Source: Actinomadura hallensis | GTDB lineage: Bacteria; Actinomycetota; Actinomycetes; Streptosporangiales; Streptosporangiaceae | Assembly: GCF_006716765.1 (NCBI RefSeq) | Contig: NZ_VFPO01000001.1 | Location: 4,650,001-4,714,000 of the forward strand | DNA length: 64,000 nucleotides | Direction: 5' to 3' | Shown: positions 33,891 through 42,604 of the stretch, one piece after another | Numbering within the stretch: the stretch's first letter is position 1 | Layout of the letters: every line of letters begins with the position of its first letter | The notes under the pieces: model-generated | The model's input: only the letters and a program-made list of their open reading frames with translations | The model's database searches: none | What the model was told of the DNA's origin: nothing | Made by a program: the position numbers and the translations under genes

Positions 33891-36800
33891 TCAAGCCCTG
33901 AGCCGTTGGCTGACCACTTGGGTGACGCCGTCGTTGCGCATGCTGACGCCGTAGAGGGCGTCGGCGCCCTCCATCGTGCGCTTCTGGTGGGTGATCACGA
34001 TGAGCTGGGAGGTCTCGCGCAGTTCCTCGAAGACGGTGAGGAGCCGCTGGGTGTTGGTGTCGTCCAGCGCGGCCTCGACCTCGTCGAGGACGTAGAACGG
34101 CGACGGGCGGGCCTTGAAGACGGCGACGAGGAAGGCGATGGCGACCAGTGACCGCTCGCCGCCCGACAGCAGCGACAGCCGCTTCACCTTCTTGCCGGGC
34201 GGGCGCGCGGAGACCTCGACGCCGGTGGTGAGCATGTCGTCGGGTTCGGTCAGCGAGAGGCTGCCCTCCCCGCCGGGGAACAGCCGGGCGAAGATGCGCT
34301 CGAACTCGCGGGCGGTGTCCTCGTAGGCGGCGGCGAAGACCTCCTGGACGCGCTCGTCCACCTCCTTGACGAGCCCGAGGAGCTCCCGCTGGGTCTTCTT
34401 CAGGTCCTCCAGCTGCGAGGTGAGGAACGCGTGCCGCTCCTCCAGTGCGGCGTACTCCTCCAGCGCGAGGGGGTTGACCTTGCCGAGCTGGTTGAGCTGC
34501 CGCTCCGCGGTCTTGGCGCGCTTCTCCTGCGCGGCACGGTCGTACGGGACGGGCTGGGCGTCCTCGCCCTTGTCGGGGTCGGGCGGCACGGGCTGGTCGG
34601 GCCCGTACTCGGCCACCAGGGCCTCGACCTCCAGGCCGAACTCGTCGAGGGCCCGCTGCTCGTACTGCTCCAGGCGGAGCCGCTGCTCGGCGCGGGCGAC
34701 CTCGTTGCCGTGGACGGCGTTGACCAGCCGCTCGAGCGTCGCGGACAGCTCGCGGACCTGGGTGCGGACGACCTTCAGCTCCGCCTCGCGGGCGGCTCGA
34801 GCCTGCTCGGCGGCCTCCCGCCGGCGGACGGCGGCCGCCAGCGAGTGCTCGATGCGCTCCAGGGCCGCCCGGGCGCCCCGGTGGACGGCCCTGGCGATCC
34901 GGGCCTGCTCCTCGCGGTGCGCGCGGCGCCGGGCCGCGCGGGCGCGTTCCTCGCGCTCGCGGCGGGCGCCGCGTTCGAGGGCGTCGGCGCGTCCGGCGAT
35001 GGCCTGGACGCGCTCCTCGGCGGTGCGGACCGCAAGCCGCGCCTCCATCTCGACGGCGCGCAGCTCCTGGCAGCGGGCGTCCAGCTCGTCGCGGGCCTGC
35101 GTGTCGTGCCCGGCCTCGTCGGCGACCTCGGCGGCCTCCTCGGACTCCGCGAGCCGCATCGCGAGCTCCTCGGCGGCCTCGACGTCGCGTTCCAGCGACT
35201 CGTTCGCCGCGTCGAGCGCCTTGGTGAGCCGCTCCGCCTCGCCCTGGGCGGCGCGGGCGTCGGCCTCCAGGCGGGCTGCGCGCTGGGCCTCCTGGGCGGC
35301 CTGCGCGTCGAACTCGCGCATGCGCGCGCCGACGCGGTCGAGTTCCGCCTGGGCCTGGTTGACGGCCGACTGGGCCTCGCCCGCGGCGGCTTCGGCGGCC
35401 TCCACCGCCGTCTGGGCGGCCTGTTCGCGCTCGACGGCGGCGGCGAGGTCGGCGGCCGCCGCGGCGGCCGCGGTCTCGGCGGCGGCCAGGTCCTCGGCCG
35501 CCTCGTCGAGCGTCGCCCGCATCTGCAGGAGGGACTGTGCTCCGCCGGCCGCGCCGCCCTGCGCCCAGTGCGCGCCGACGAGCTCCCCGTCGCGGGTGAC
35601 GGCGCGGAGCGAGGGCTCCTTGCGGACCAGCGCGGCGGCGGACGGGACGTCGTCCACGACGGCCACGTCCCGCAGGAGGTGCTCGACCGCGGGACGGACC
35701 GCCTCGTGCACGGTGACGGCGTCGACGGCGTAGTCGACGCCCGGGACGCGGCCGGGGGTCTCGGCCGCTCCCCCGCCGACGAGCAGCCCGGCGCGTCCGG
35801 CGTCGCGGGAGCGCAGCAGCGCCAGCGCGGCCTCGGCCGTGTCCAGCGAGCCGACGGCGATGGCCTCGGCCGCGTTGCCGAGCGCGGCGGCGATCGCCGT
35901 CTCGTACCCGGGCCGGACGGTCAGCAGCGACGCGACCGGGCCCAGCACGCCGTCGAGCGTGCCGTCCGCGCCGGCCGCGAGGAGGGCCTCGCCGCCGTCG
36001 GCGGCGCCGGCCAGCGTCAGGTTGAGGGCCTCGATGCGGGCCTGCAGCGCCGCGACCTTCTTCTGCGCGGCCTGGTCCGCCGACCGCGCCGCGCCGACCG
36101 CCGACCGCGACTCCTTCAGGGCGCGGCGCGGGCCGTCCACCGCGGCGCGCGCGGCCTCGGCGGCCTCCTTCGCGGTGGCGAGCGCCTCCTGCGCCGCCTC
36201 GTGCTCGGCGACCAGCTCGGGGTCCTCGACGACCTCGGCCTCGAACGCCTCGAAGTCGGCCCGCGCGGCCTCGGCCCGGCGGCGGGCCTCCTCCCGCGCC
36301 TCCGCGAGACGCCCGATCTCCGACCGCCCGGCGGCGGCCTTGCTGCGCAGCGCCTCGACCCGGGCCCGCAGCCGGGACAGCTCCTCGCGCCGGTCGGCCG
36401 CGGCGCGGGCGGCCTCCCGGAGGCGCCGCTCCTCCGCTGCGAGGGCCTCCTCGACGGCCGTCCGCTCCTCGACGGCCGAGGCCAGCCTCTCCTGGGCCTC
36501 GTCCAGCGCCTCGCGGAGCATCTCCTCCTGCTCGCGGATCTCGGCGGCCTCGCGCTCCATGTCCTCGGGGTCGCGGCCCCGCCGCTCCTCCTCGCGCGCC
36601 TCGGCGGCGTTGCGGTGCCGCTCGGCGGCGAGGTCGGCGACGCCCCGCAGCCGCTCCTTCAGCGCCGAGAGCTTGAACCAGGTGTCCTGCGCCTGCGCGA
36701 GGACGGGCGCCTGCTCGGCCTCCTCGGCCTCCAGGAGCGCCTCCCGCTCCTGCGCCTCGTTCAGCGCCCGCTCGGTCTCGGTCCGGCGCTCCCGGATCGC

Positions 36801-37547
36801 GGCCTCGTCGGCGGCCTCCTGCTCCAGCTTCGTGCGCAGCGTGACCAGGTCGTCGGCCAGCAGCCGCAGCCGGGCGTCGCGCAGGTCGGCCTGGATGACG
36901 GCGGCGCGCCGGGCGATCTCGGCCTGCCTGCCCAGCGGCTTCAGCTGCCGCCGCAGCTCGCCGGTGAGGTCCTGGACGCGGGTCAGGTTGCCCTGCATCG
37001 CGTCGAGCTTGCGGAGCGCCTTCTCCTTGCGCTTGCGGTGCTTCAGGACGCCGGCGGCCTCCTCGATCACGGCGCGGCGTCCCTCGGGGCCCGAGTGCAG
37101 GACGCGGTCGAGCTGCCCCTGCCCGATGATGACGTGCATCTCGCGGCCGATGCCGGAGTCCGACAGCAGCTCCTGGATGTCGAGCAGGCGGCAGGGGTCG
37201 CCGTTGATGGCGTACTCGCTGCTGCCCGACCGGAACATCAGCCGGCTGATCGTGACCTCGGTGTAGTCGATGGGGAGGGCGCCGTCGCTGTTGTCGATGG
37301 TCAGCACGACCTCCGCGCGGCCGAGCGGCGCCCGGCTGGCGGTCCCGGCGAAGATGACGTCCTCCATCTTGCCGCCGCGCAGGGACTTGGCGCCCTGCTC
37401 GCCCATGACCCAGGCCAGCGCGTCCACGACGTTGGACTTGCCGGAGCCGTTCGGGCCGACGACGGCGGTGATGCCCGGTTCGAACTTCAGCGTGGTGGAC
37501 GACGCGAAGGACTTGAAGCCGCGCAGCGTCAGATTCTTCAAGTACAC
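33891..37547 (-). CDS. smc: chromosome segregation protein SMC
   Basis: SMC forms the condensin ring with ScpA/ScpB. The 1218-residue protein has the N-terminal Walker A 'GPNGSGKSNVVDALAW' (32-47), long Glu/Ala/Arg-rich coiled coils (about 165-500 and 670-1010) around a hinge (about 510-660), and the C-terminal signature 'LLSGGERSLVAIAFL' and Walker B 'FYVLDEVEAALDD'. It is the last gene of a rsmD-to-smc run that leads into ftsY, the usual order. Confidence 0.97.
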   Translation of the reverse strand: MYLKNLTLRGFKSFASSTTLKFEPGITAVVGPNGSGKSNVVDALAWVMGEQGAKSLRGGKMEDVIFAGTASRAPLGRAEVVLTIDNSDGALPIDYTEVTISRLMFRSGSSEYAINGDPCRLLDIQELLSDSGIGREMHVIIGQGQLDRVLHSGPEGRRAVIEEAAGVLKHRKRKEKALRKLDAMQGNLTRVQDLTGELRRQLKPLGRQAEIARRAAVIQADLRDARLRLLADDLVTLRTKLEQEAADEAAIRERRTETERALNEAQEREALLEAEEAEQAPVLAQAQDTWFKLSALKERLRGVADLAAERHRNAAEAREEERRGRDPEDMEREAAEIREQEEMLREALDEAQERLASAVEERTAVEEALAAEERRLREAARAAADRREELSRLRARVEALRSKAAAGRSEIGRLAEAREEARRRAEAARADFEAFEAEVVEDPELVAEHEAAQEALATAKEAAEAARAAVDGPRRALKESRSAVGAARSADQAAQKKVAALQARIEALNLTLAGAADGGEALLAAGADGTLDGVLGPVASLLTVRPGYETAIAAALGNAAEAIAVGSLDTAEAALALLRSRDAGRAGLLVGGGAAETPGRVPGVDYAVDAVTVHEAVRPAVEHLLRDVAVVDDVPSAAALVRKEPSLRAVTRDGELVGAHWAQGGAAGGAQSLLQMRATLDEAAEDLAAAETAAAAAAADLAAAVEREQAAQTAVEAAEAAAGEAQSAVNQAQAELDRVGARMREFDAQAAQEAQRAARLEADARAAQGEAERLTKALDAANESLERDVEAAEELAMRLAESEEAAEVADEAGHDTQARDELDARCQELRAVEMEARLAVRTAEERVQAIAGRADALERGARREREERARAARRRAHREEQARIARAVHRGARAALERIEHSLAAAVRRREAAEQARAAREAELKVVRTQVRELSATLERLVNAVHGNEVARAEQRLRLEQYEQRALDEFGLEVEALVAEYGPDQPVPPDPDKGEDAQPVPYDRAAQEKRAKTAERQLNQLGKVNPLALEEYAALEERHAFLTSQLEDLKKTQRELLGLVKEVDERVQEVFAAAYEDTAREFERIFARLFPGGEGSLSLTEPDDMLTTGVEVSARPPGKKVKRLSLLSGGERSLVAIAFLVAVFKARPSPFYVLDEVEAALDDTNTQRLLTVFEELRETSQLIVITHQKRTMEGADALYGVSMRNDGVTQVVSQRLRA

Positions 37548-38204
37548 GCGCTCGCCGTCCTCCTGGGATGTCCGTCGGCGCCGTGCGCGGCGCCCCGTGC
37601 GGTCGCCGGCGCGGCTCCTGCCCGCCCCTCCCGGCCCGCGGCCTCGCCGGGCCCGTCACCGGCCGGAACGCCTGCCGGTGACATCGTGTCGGTTATACAT
37701 CGGCCGAGGCCGGCCCGCGGCCGGGACGCGCGGGCGGCCCCCTGGATTCGGGTCACGACGACCATGAACCACCGGATGCCCCAAATCCGGACGCATGCTG
37801 CGGATGTCCTGAGATTCGGATGGGCTGAACGCGCACCGAAGTTTGACCGAATCCTGACCGTTCCGCAAACACCAGGACGAGGGTACACCGCACCCCGCCC
37901 TGAACACCGGGCTTCGCGTTCACGCACGGTGCGCGGCGGGCGTTCGGGAATGACCCGGCGGCCGCATCGGCCGGAGCCGCGGGCCGCGGCGATATCGGCG
38001 GCCGCGCCGGAGGCGGGAGACCATTGCAGAACCCGCGGGAAACGGCGATCATCCGGCGGGCGCCACGACGCGGCGGACCGACGCGGTGATCATGTGCGGC
38101 GGCCGAAGACGAAGGGCTCCGGGAGCCCTGAAGAGGAGGACTGTTCTACGGGACACCACAGGGACGCCAGGTCGTGGCGTCCCTGCACATAAATAAGGCG
38201 CCGA
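37548..38204. other. gene-free stretch upstream of smc
   Basis: About 657 bp with no recognisable gene. It must carry the smc promoter; TATAAC on the minus strand at 37697-37692 is a possible -10. It also holds hairpins at 38114-38128 (GGGCTCC/GGAGCCC) and 38161-38183. Confidence 0.45.
38161..38183 (-). terminator. hairpin downstream of the small coiled-coil gene
   Basis: GGGACGCCA (38161-38169) pairs perfectly with TGGCGTCCC (38175-38183) across a 5-nt loop, 22 bp after the stop of the small coiled-coil gene. It would end that transcript before smc. Confidence 0.6.
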
Positions 38205-38402
38205 TCAAGTCAGCGCCGGTTCACGGTCCTTGACCGCAAGGGACACCACATCGTCGTCCGGCGCCGTCGCGAGCGCGTCGTTCTCCGCCTGAAGCCGGAC
38301 GAGCTCGGCTTCCAGATCACGTACGCGCTGTTGAAGGCGCCGCATCTCCGCGACCATCCGGGGGTCGGGACCGCCGACGTGGCCGAGTAGAGCCTTCGCC
38401 AT
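38205..38402 (-). CDS. small conserved actinobacterial coiled-coil protein
   Basis: The 65-residue protein begins MAKALLGHVGGPDPRMVAEM and continues with a heptad-like coiled coil, 'LQQRVRDLEAELVRLQAEND' (about 23-42). I recognise it as a small protein conserved among actinobacteria, without a known role. The ribosome site GGAGGACC precedes the ATG. Its own hairpin follows, so it is probably a separate unit from smc. Confidence 0.8.
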   Translation of the reverse strand: MAKALLGHVGGPDPRMVAEMRRLQQRVRDLEAELVRLQAENDALATAPDDDVVSLAVKDREPALT

Positions 38403-38581
38403 GACTAAGGGTCCTCCACGCTGAGTAACCAGCAGGGATCGCGCACGAGAATCAGCTGAAGTCGGTGCGCGTATCGTCTAGAGTCGCACCGGCCGGTGTC
38501 CTGGTCAAGACGCACATCACAAGCCGGTAACGACCTTCCTCTACTAGTTTAGCAGGTATAAACCGGAACCCCCTACCCGGT

Positions 38582-38890
38582 TCACCGCTCGTGGAACCCG
38601 GCGCCGACGCCGCGCGGCTCGCTCCAGCGCTCGCTCACGCCCGTCACCTCGCCGGGGCGGCGGGGCACTCCCGGGGGGACGTCGCCGCCCAGCATCCGGA
38701 GGAGTTCGCGGCACTTCCCGCGCGGTCCCTCCGCGACGACCTCCACGCGCCCGTCCGGGAGGTTGGCGGCGCTGCCGGCCAGGCCGAGCTCGAGCGCCCG
38801 CGACCGCACCCACCAGCGGAAACCGACCCCCTGGACGCGCCCGCGCACCCAGGCCGTCAGCCGCACGGTCTCGTCGTCACCGTCGTCCAT
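38582..38890 (-). CDS. acyP: acylphosphatase
   Basis: Acylphosphatase hydrolyses carboxyl-phosphate bonds. The 102-residue protein has the family signature with the catalytic arginine in 'GRVQGVGFRWWVRSRA' and the catalytic asparagine in 'AANLPDGRVEVVAEGP'. The start at ATG 38890 is preferred because GGGGG lies 5 nt upstream; ATG 38902 would add four residues. It lies between mutM and the small coiled-coil gene, part of the smc-ftsY neighbourhood. Confidence 0.93.
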   Translation of the reverse strand: MDDGDDETVRLTAWVRGRVQGVGFRWWVRSRALELGLAGSAANLPDGRVEVVAEGPRGKCRELLRMLGGDVPPGVPRRPGEVTGVSERWSEPRGVGAGFHER

Positions 38891-38981
38891 CGCATCCCCC
38901 ATCGCGGTCGTGTGGCGTCCCGATCGTCTCAGCAGCACCGATCGTCCCTGCAGCACCGATCGTCTCAGAGCGCCGGTCGTC

Positions 38982-39920
38982 TCAGTAGCGGGCTCTGCGG
39001 GGACGCGGCTGGCACACGGGGCAGCTGTAGGACGAGCGGTTCATGAACTCGTCCCGGCGGATCGGCGCACCGCAGCGGCGGCACGGCTCGCCGCGCCGCC
39101 CGTAGGCGTCCAGCGAGCGCTCGAAGTAGCCGCTCTCGCCGTTCACGTTCACGTAGAGGCGGTCGAACGACGTCCCCCCGACGGCCAGGGCGGCCTGCAT
39201 GACCTCTCGTGCGCCCTCCAGGACGCGCGCGGCCTCCGCCCGGGTCAGGGTGTCGGTCGGCCGCGCCCAGTGCATCCTGGCGCGCCACAGCGCCTCGTCG
39301 GCGTAGATGTTGCCGACCCCGCTGATCAGCGACTGGTCGAGCAGGGCCCGCTTGATGCCGGTCCTGCGGCGGCGCAGCGCGCGGAAGAACGCCTCGGGGT
39401 CGAAGGCGGCCTCCAGCGGGTCGGCGGCGATGTGGACGATCGGCTCCGGGACGAGTCCCGGCCCGCCGGGGCCGCCGACGGCGTCGGGGGCCAGGTCGGC
39501 GACCATGAGGTGCCCGAACGTCCGCTGGTCGACGAAGCGCAGGTCGTGACCGCCGTCGTCGAAGACGATCCGGACCCGCAGGTGCTTCTCGCGCTCCCTG
39601 TCCGGCTCCCCGACGAGCAGCTGGCCGCTCATCCCGAGGTGGGCGAGCAGCGCCTCCTGCGGCTCGGGGCCGCCCTCCGCGCCCTGCCCCGCGTCCTGCC
39701 CCGCCTCCTCCTTCGCGGCCAGCGGCAGCCACATGTACTTGCCGCGGCGGCGGGGCGTGAGGACGGCGCGTCCGGCGAGGCGCCCGGCGAAGTCGGCGGG
39801 GCCGGCCTCGTGGCGGCGCACCGCCCGCGGGTGCAGGACCTCGGCGGACGCGATCGTGCGGCCGGCCGTCCACTGCTCGAGGCCGCGCCGGACGACCTCG
39901 ACCTCGGGCAGCTCAGGCAC
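38982..39920 (-). CDS. mutM: formamidopyrimidine-DNA glycosylase MutM
   Basis: MutM removes 8-oxoguanine and formamidopyrimidines. The 312-residue protein starts with the required catalytic proline (GTG then PELPEVEVV), has 'HLGMSGQL', 'GVGNIYADEALW' and the C-terminal zinc finger 'CRRCGAPIRR...SCPVCQ'. A Glu/Gln/Gly-rich insert (about residues 68-88) lies just before 'HLGMSG'. The GTG at 39920 overlaps the end of rnc by eight bases. Confidence 0.96.
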   Translation of the reverse strand: MPELPEVEVVRRGLEQWTAGRTIASAEVLHPRAVRRHEAGPADFAGRLAGRAVLTPRRRGKYMWLPLAAKEEAGQDAGQGAEGGPEPQEALLAHLGMSGQLLVGEPDREREKHLRVRIVFDDGGHDLRFVDQRTFGHLMVADLAPDAVGGPGGPGLVPEPIVHIAADPLEAAFDPEAFFRALRRRRTGIKRALLDQSLISGVGNIYADEALWRARMHWARPTDTLTRAEAARVLEGAREVMQAALAVGGTSFDRLYVNVNGESGYFERSLDAYGRRGEPCRRCGAPIRRDEFMNRSSYSCPVCQPRPRRARY

Positions 39921-40791
39921 CGGTCTGCGCCGCCTGACCGGCCTCCTCGCCGGTCTGCTTCCGCCCGGACCCCTTCCGGCCGGCCTCCCGCCCGCCGGAG
40001 TCGCGCGCCTGCCCGGACTGCCCGGCCTGTCCTGACTGCTCGGCCTGCCCGGACTGCTCGGCCTGCGCGGCGGCCTCGCGCTCCACCACGATGCGGCGGA
40101 TCTCGTTCCAGCCGGCCTCGGCGGCGTTCTGCTCGGCCTCCTTCTTGCTGCGGCCCTCACCGGACCCGTAGGTCTTCCCGCCGACCCGGACGGTGGCGCG
40201 GAACGTCTTCTGGTGGTCGGGGCCGCTCTCGGCGACGTGGTACTCGGGGACGCCGAGCTCCTCGACGGCGGTGAGCTCCTGCAGCGAGGTCTTCCAGTCC
40301 AGCCCGGCGCCGAGGCCCGCCGAACGGTCGATGAGCGGGTCGAAGAGCCGGTGCACCAGGGCGGACGCCTCGTCCAGCCCGCGGTCCAGGTAGACCGCGC
40401 CGATCAGCGCCTCCAGGGTGTCGGCGAGTATCGACGCCTTGTCGCGGCCGCCGGTGCCCTCCTCGCCGCGTCCGAGGCGGATGTGGGCGCCGACGCCGAG
40501 GCCGCGCGCGACGCCCGCCAGGGCCCGCATGTTGACCACGGCGGCGCGCAGCTTGGCCAGCTGCCCCTCGGGCAGGTCCGGGTGGCCCCGGAACAGGGTG
40601 TCGGTGACGACGAGCCCCAGCACGGAGTCGCCGAGGAACTCCAGCCGCTCGTTGGTGGGGAGCCCGCCGTTCTCGTACGCGTAGGAACGGTGGGTGAGCG
40701 CGCGCTCCAGCAGCTCGTCGTCGACGTCGACGCCGAGCGCGGCGGTCAGTTCCGAGCGGTCCGGCGCGGGTTCGTTCTTCTTGCCGCTCAC
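39913..40791 (-). CDS. rnc: ribonuclease III
   Basis: RNase III cuts double-stranded RNA in rRNA and mRNA processing. The 292-residue protein has the catalytic motif 'NERLEFLGDSVL' and the second acidic patch 'DTLEALIGAVYLD', then a dsRBD ('DWKTSLQELTA...KKEAEQNAAEAG'). GTG 40791 is chosen, with GAGGAGG 5 nt upstream. The C-terminal 60 residues are an EQSGQA-type repeat tail and are not part of the fold. Confidence 0.95.
   Translation of the reverse strand: MSGKKNEPAPDRSELTAALGVDVDDELLERALTHRSYAYENGGLPTNERLEFLGDSVLGLVVTDTLFRGHPDLPEGQLAKLRAAVVNMRALAGVARGLGVGAHIRLGRGEEGTGGRDKASILADTLEALIGAVYLDRGLDEASALVHRLFDPLIDRSAGLGAGLDWKTSLQELTAVEELGVPEYHVAESGPDHQKTFRATVRVGGKTYGSGEGRSKKEAEQNAAEAGWNEIRRIVVEREAAAQAEQSGQAEQSGQAGQSGQARDSGGREAGRKGSGRKQTGEEAGQAAQTGA
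40016..40066. repeat. 18-bp tandem repeat in the rnc tail
   Basis: About three units of GACTGCTCGGCCTGCCCG encode, on the minus strand, the EQSGQA repeats of the RNase III tail. Such in-frame repeats are prone to copy-number change. Confidence 0.6.
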
Positions 40792-41077
40792 AAGCCCTCC
40801 TCGCAGGCCGTGCACCGCGCAGGGCGCGGTCGCGTCGATGGCGCGCGGCCTGGACGGCCTGGGCGGCCGGGACGGCGAGGACGCCCGGCGGGGAAGGTCC
40901 GCGAAGACGAGGTGCGCGCCGGTCGGTCGTCCCGGCGTGCACCACGGCTCCGGGCGCAGTCTCCGCGCCGGTCACCACGCCGACGTCGCGCGCCGGGGTG
41001 GTTTGGGTGCCTGTCCTGCCGCACCCGGGGGCGGGCCGCGCCGTCGACGCGGCCCGCCCCCGGGATGCGAGAAGACC

Positions 41078-41257
41078 TCAGGACGACGGGGCGATGACCT
41101 GCCGCCGGTCGTAGGTGCCGCACGTCGAGCACGCGATGTGGGGCAGCTTGGGGTCGCGGCACGTCGGGCACTCGACGAGGTTGGGCGCCGTGGCCTTCCA
41201 CTGCGCACGCCGGTGCCGCGTGTTGCTGCGCGACTTCTTCCGCTTGGGGACGGCCAC
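41078..41257 (-). CDS. rpmF: 50S ribosomal protein L32
   Basis: The 59-residue protein starts with GTG (MAVPKRKKSRSNTRHRRAQW) with GGAGGG just upstream. It has the zinc-ribbon cysteines 'CPTC' and 'CSTC', the C+ form of L32. It follows the DUF177 gene by one base, the usual arrangement. Confidence 0.97.
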   Translation of the reverse strand: MAVPKRKKSRSNTRHRRAQWKATAPNLVECPTCRDPKLPHIACSTCGTYDRRQVIAPSS

Positions 41258-41258
41258 G

Positions 41259-41906
41259 TCAGCCCTCCTGCTTTCCTTCTCGTCGGTCGGATGAACCACG
41301 GGGGCGCGAGCCCTCGTCCCCCCGGTCGGGGGGCGCCGGCGCCAGGGCGCCGGCGAGATCCTGCAGCGCCGCCCACCGGGGGTCGGCGGCCTCGTGGCGG
41401 TGGCCGGGCTCGGCGTCCGCCATCCGTACACCGCAGTCCGCGCACAGGCCCGGACAGTCCTCCCGGCACAGCGGGGACAGCGGCAGCGCGAGCACCACGG
41501 CGTCCCGCAGGACCGGTTCGAGGTCGATCAGATCGCCCTCGAGACGGAACTCCTCGTCGTCGGCGTTCCCGCCGGAGCGGGTGTCGTCGTAGACGAACAG
41601 TTCCTGGAAGTCCGCCTCGAAGTCCGAGGCGATCGGGTCGAGGCAGCGGGAGCACTCCCCCCGGAGGGAGACCGCCGCCGTGCCGGTGACGAGCACCCCT
41701 TCGAGGACCGCTTCGAACCGGAGGTCCAGTCCGATCGGGTCCCCTTCGGGGACGCCCACCATCTCGACGCCGAAATTCTCCGGTGCCGGCACGGACAGGT
41801 GCTCCTCCCGCGACGACCCGGGTTGCCTGCCCAGCGCGCTGGTGTCGAGCACGAGCGGGGCGGTGGGGTCGATGCGTGTCAGTGGCTTCCTGCTTTCGTG
41901 AGGCAT
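41259..41906 (-). CDS. DUF177 (YceD-like) protein
   Basis: The 215-residue protein is the DUF177/YceD family, always next to rpmF and implicated in 23S rRNA or ribosome assembly. The family motif is 'CSRCLDPI' with the later 'CREDCPGLCADCG' cluster, a likely zinc site. The C-terminus is charged and disordered. Confidence 0.9.
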   Translation of the reverse strand: MPHESRKPLTRIDPTAPLVLDTSALGRQPGSSREEHLSVPAPENFGVEMVGVPEGDPIGLDLRFEAVLEGVLVTGTAAVSLRGECSRCLDPIASDFEADFQELFVYDDTRSGGNADDEEFRLEGDLIDLEPVLRDAVVLALPLSPLCREDCPGLCADCGVRMADAEPGHRHEAADPRWAALQDLAGALAPAPPDRGDEGSRPRGSSDRREGKQEG

Positions 41907-41999
41907 GGGAATGTCGGCCGTGGTCGATGGCCGATGTCACAGGATACCGAAGACACGGCCGTGCTCCCAACTCGCGGCCCCCTCACCAGGGCCGGGCGC

Positions 42000-42479
42000 T
42001 CAGTCCTCGCGGAGCCGCTCCACCAGCGCCGCCTGGACGACGTCGGGGACGAGGCCGGAGATGTCCCCGCCGAACTTCACGACCTCCTTCATCAGGCTCG
42101 ACGAGAGGAACGCGAACTCCGGATTGGTCGCCATGAAGAGCGTCTCGATGCCCGCTATGCGGTGGTTCATCTGGGCCATCTGCAACTCGTACTCGTAGTC
42201 GCTGACGGCCCGGAGCCCGCGGACGATGACGGGGATGTCCTGCTCCTTGCAGTAGTCCACCGTCAGGCCGTAGAACGTGTCGACGCGGACGTTGCCGTAC
42301 TCCTTGGTGGTCTCGGAGATCATCTCGGCCCGTTCCTCGACGGTGAACAGGCTCTTCTTGTTCTTGTTGATCAGCACGGCGACGACCACCTCGTCGTACA
42401 GACGGGAGGCGCGGCTGATGATGTCGAGATGCCCGTTGGTGACGGGGTCGAACGATCCCGGACAGACGGCACGGCGCAC
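42000..42479 (-). CDS. coaD: phosphopantetheine adenylyltransferase
   Basis: CoaD makes dephospho-CoA from 4'-phosphopantetheine and ATP. The 159-residue protein has the 'CPGSFDPVTNGHLDII' nucleotidyltransferase motif (TxGH variant) and 'AFLSSSLMKEV'. The GTG at 42479 has AAGGGG 8 nt upstream. In most actinobacteria it directly follows rsmD; here a penicillin-binding protein gene separates them. Confidence 0.96.
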   Translation of the reverse strand: MRRAVCPGSFDPVTNGHLDIISRASRLYDEVVVAVLINKNKKSLFTVEERAEMISETTKEYGNVRVDTFYGLTVDYCKEQDIPVIVRGLRAVSDYEYELQMAQMNHRIAGIETLFMATNPEFAFLSSSLMKEVVKFGGDISGLVPDVVQAALVERLRED

Positions 42480-42604
42480 GGTGCGAACCCCTTCGGTCCC
42501 GGTTTGACCTGCGACGCGAACGTACCAAACCGTATTCGGTCCACATTCCACCGACCTCCTCCGAACCGGGCGGTTCGCGGCGCGGGCGCCTCCGGGCGGG
42601 CGCG

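Noticed and set aside
33805..37659. Second long minus-strand frame over smc
   Set aside because: Frame-shifted shadow of smc with an Arg/Gly/Pro-rich translation and no SMC motifs.
38403..38581. Promoter TTGACC...TAGACG for the small coiled-coil gene
   Set aside because: The spacer is about 22 bp, too long for a confident call.
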